Below are positions 62,626 to 64,000 of a stretch of DNA of 64,000 nt, one piece after another. Numbering within the stretch: position 1 is the first letter of the stretch; each line of letters starts with the position of its first letter. The notes under the pieces were generated by a model. The model did no database searches, was not told the DNA's origin, and saw only the letters and a list, made by a program, of their open reading frames with translations. The DNA is from Tetrahymena elliotti 4EA (Eukaryota > Ciliophora > Oligohymenophorea > Hymenostomatida > Tetrahymenidae). Location: the NCBI GenBank assembly GCA_000231825.2, contig JH720295.1, positions 1,647,755 through 1,711,754 of the forward strand. The letters are read 5' to 3'. The translations under genes were made by a program, and so were the position numbers.

Positions 62626-63498
62626 TCAATTTAATTTTTTTTGTATCCAATCAAAACTAGAAATAGTGAAACCAGCTGTAAAACTCCTAAAAATATTGCT
62701 ATTTAAGCCTTTGAATAATAAGCGAACTCCTCCTTCAGAAGTAATCAATTTGAAACTTTAAAATGCACTCTCATAAGTTTAATTACTCGTTATCATATAT
62801 CTTCTAAAAGTGTCTATTGGATGAGTAACAAAGTGAGCAAAATAAGTAATAGCCCAGCCAAGTCCTAAATTGGCTAAGAAACTATCTTTTATAGGAGCAT
62901 AATGCTTAAACGAATCATAAAAGCCAAAATAAATACTTCTGTAAATAGTTACTCCTAAACTAGAAATTAAAAATCCTTTATAAAGAGAAAGAATCCCTTC
63001 ATTTCTTAATACCTTTTTATAAGCATCAATCATACCTTCATATTATCTTTATTTACCAGGTTAAAAATCATTAGCAATTTTCATTTACAGCATATCCTTT
63101 TAGTAAATTATTACTGTAGAGGTAAAACCTGCTAGACCTCCAGAGGCCATATTACCAAAAAAGTACTTTATGAAACCATCTTCTCTTTTGAAATCAAATA
63201 TCCTCTTAAAAAGCCCATTAAAAGCAAAATTCAAAGATTGAGCTGGAAAATAGCGAATGATACTAACTAAATTATTTTTCCATAAAAATCTAGGACCTAC
63301 AGTCTTAATGCAATCAAAAATACCTTAATATCTTTTTTTTTGTAAACCTTATTTTATATTCTACTCTTGTAATGTTATGAGCATCATAACTATATCTCTA
63401 GGGTAAATGATTGATTTCGATATGGAAGCAGTAATTCCACTTATTCCGAAGTCTTTGACAAACTAATAAGGGATAGATGATGGATTTTTTTCTGTCAT
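62626..63498 (-). CDS. ADP/ATP-carrier-like protein, copy 3 (290 aa)
   Basis: Intact single exon of 291 codons including TGA, close to the ~300-residue family length. Three carrier repeats can be traced: repeat 1 with FVKDFGISGITASISKSIIY and GIFDCIKTVG, repeat 2 with GNMASGGLAGFTS, YEGMIDAYKKVLRNEG and LYKGFLISSLGVTIYRS, and repeat 3 with FVTHPIDTFRRYMITSN and GVRLLFKGLNSNIFRS. The Px[DE]xx[KR] signatures are eroded: repeat 1 is PRDIVM, repeat 2 lacks the Pro (YQKDML), and only repeat 3 (PIDTFR) is canonical. The ADP/ATP-carrier RRRMMM motif reads RRYMIT. The overall pattern is an ADP/ATP carrier paralogue that has diverged. Nucleotide exchange activity is uncertain. Confidence 0.85.
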
Positions 63499-64000
63499 TT
63501 AATTTGTATATTAAATTAATCATTTATTATCTTTTTTTAAGTTAAATAATTTGATGATTAAGATCCAAAATATTATTAATCTGATCTGAAAATATCTAAA
63601 AAAATATCAAATGCTTTTAACTATTTATTTTCTTACTCAAAATGTTTTTCTATTTGCAAATAACATTTACTTTCACCTCAATTTTAAAAAAATGTTTAAT
63701 TTTCAAACTATCTTTCAGTTACCATTATCCCAAAAGTGCCATTTTTATTAGTTTCTAAATACATTATAAAAATGGAATTAAATCCTTTCCTTTTATATTT
63801 CAAAGGCTTTAGGTTTATGGAATTATCTCATAAAAAAAAAATCTAAAATAATTAATTTTTATAAAAGTGATATTTGTTGATTTTACTGTATTTCCTCATT
63901 TGAACTGTACAAGCTTTTTGTGCCTCATAATTCACACACTTATTTCAATACAAATATTCTAATAGTATTTTTAAAATATGAAATTTCTGTCTATCATCTG
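63499..64000. other. Right-edge spacer, partly homologous to carrier flanks
   Basis: The first ~250 bp match the flanks upstream of copies 1 and 2 (such as 'ttaagatccaaaatatt', 'aaaatatctaaaaaaat', 'ttttcttactc'). The rest is AT-rich with no gene seen. The tandem cluster may end here or continue beyond the edge. Confidence 0.5.

Noticed and set aside
1..64000. CRISPR arrays, rRNA or tRNA genes, bacterial-type operons
   Set aside because: No regularly spaced short repeats, no tRNA T-arm consensus in a foldable context and no rRNA-like segments were seen. Composition, code and introns are those of a ciliate nuclear genome.

Overview
The window looks like nuclear DNA of a ciliate close to Tetrahymena. 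It is roughly 80% A+T. Every long gene reads through only if TAA and TAG encode glutamine and TGA is the sole stop. Introns are short to medium, AT-rich and bounded by GT..AG. Standard-code ORFs here are mostly fragments, so I rebuilt gene models by hand in the ciliate code. In each main multi-exon model the exon phases add up to an integral number of codons. I cannot tell from the sequence whether this is macronuclear or micronuclear DNA.

Layout. 1-1.5 kb: degenerate repeats. 2.0-7.2 kb: three tandem paralogues of an unrecognised family. 8.1-9.7 kb: splicing factor PRP4. 10.4-16.6 kb: two MATE-family transporters sharing an intron position. 19.3-21.2 kb: secreted acid-lipase-like enzyme. 21.4-22.9 kb: membrane-anchored H-type-lectin-like protein. 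23.3-26.9 kb: a tentative small membrane protein and a large multi-pass membrane protein. 27.2-28.1 kb: small secreted protein. 28.5-32.1 kb: 13-exon coiled-coil protein with two jacalin-like modules. 32.7-35.7 kb: pseudokinase-like domain fused to leucine-rich repeats. 37.5-39.3 kb: secreted glycerophosphodiester phosphodiesterase. 39.7-40.3 kb: YKT6-type SNARE. 41.9-46.6 kb: giant intronless ANTH (AP180-like) adaptor. 46.6-51.4 kb: decayed coding sequence and repeats. 51.4-58.4 kb: 16-exon TPR protein. 59.3-63.5 kb: three tandem ADP/ATP-carrier-like copies, one a pseudogene and one crossing an assembly gap.

The genes do not form one pathway. Several serve trafficking or secretion (YKT6, ANTH adaptor, secreted lipase and phosphodiesterase, lectin-like proteins), and tandem duplication is the dominant local process. 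The most striking structure is in the pseudokinase/LRR gene: eight consecutive exons are each exactly 90 nt, each encodes one 30-residue repeat, and all are joined by phase-2 introns. I found no convincing tRNA or rRNA gene, CRISPR array, or intact transposon.
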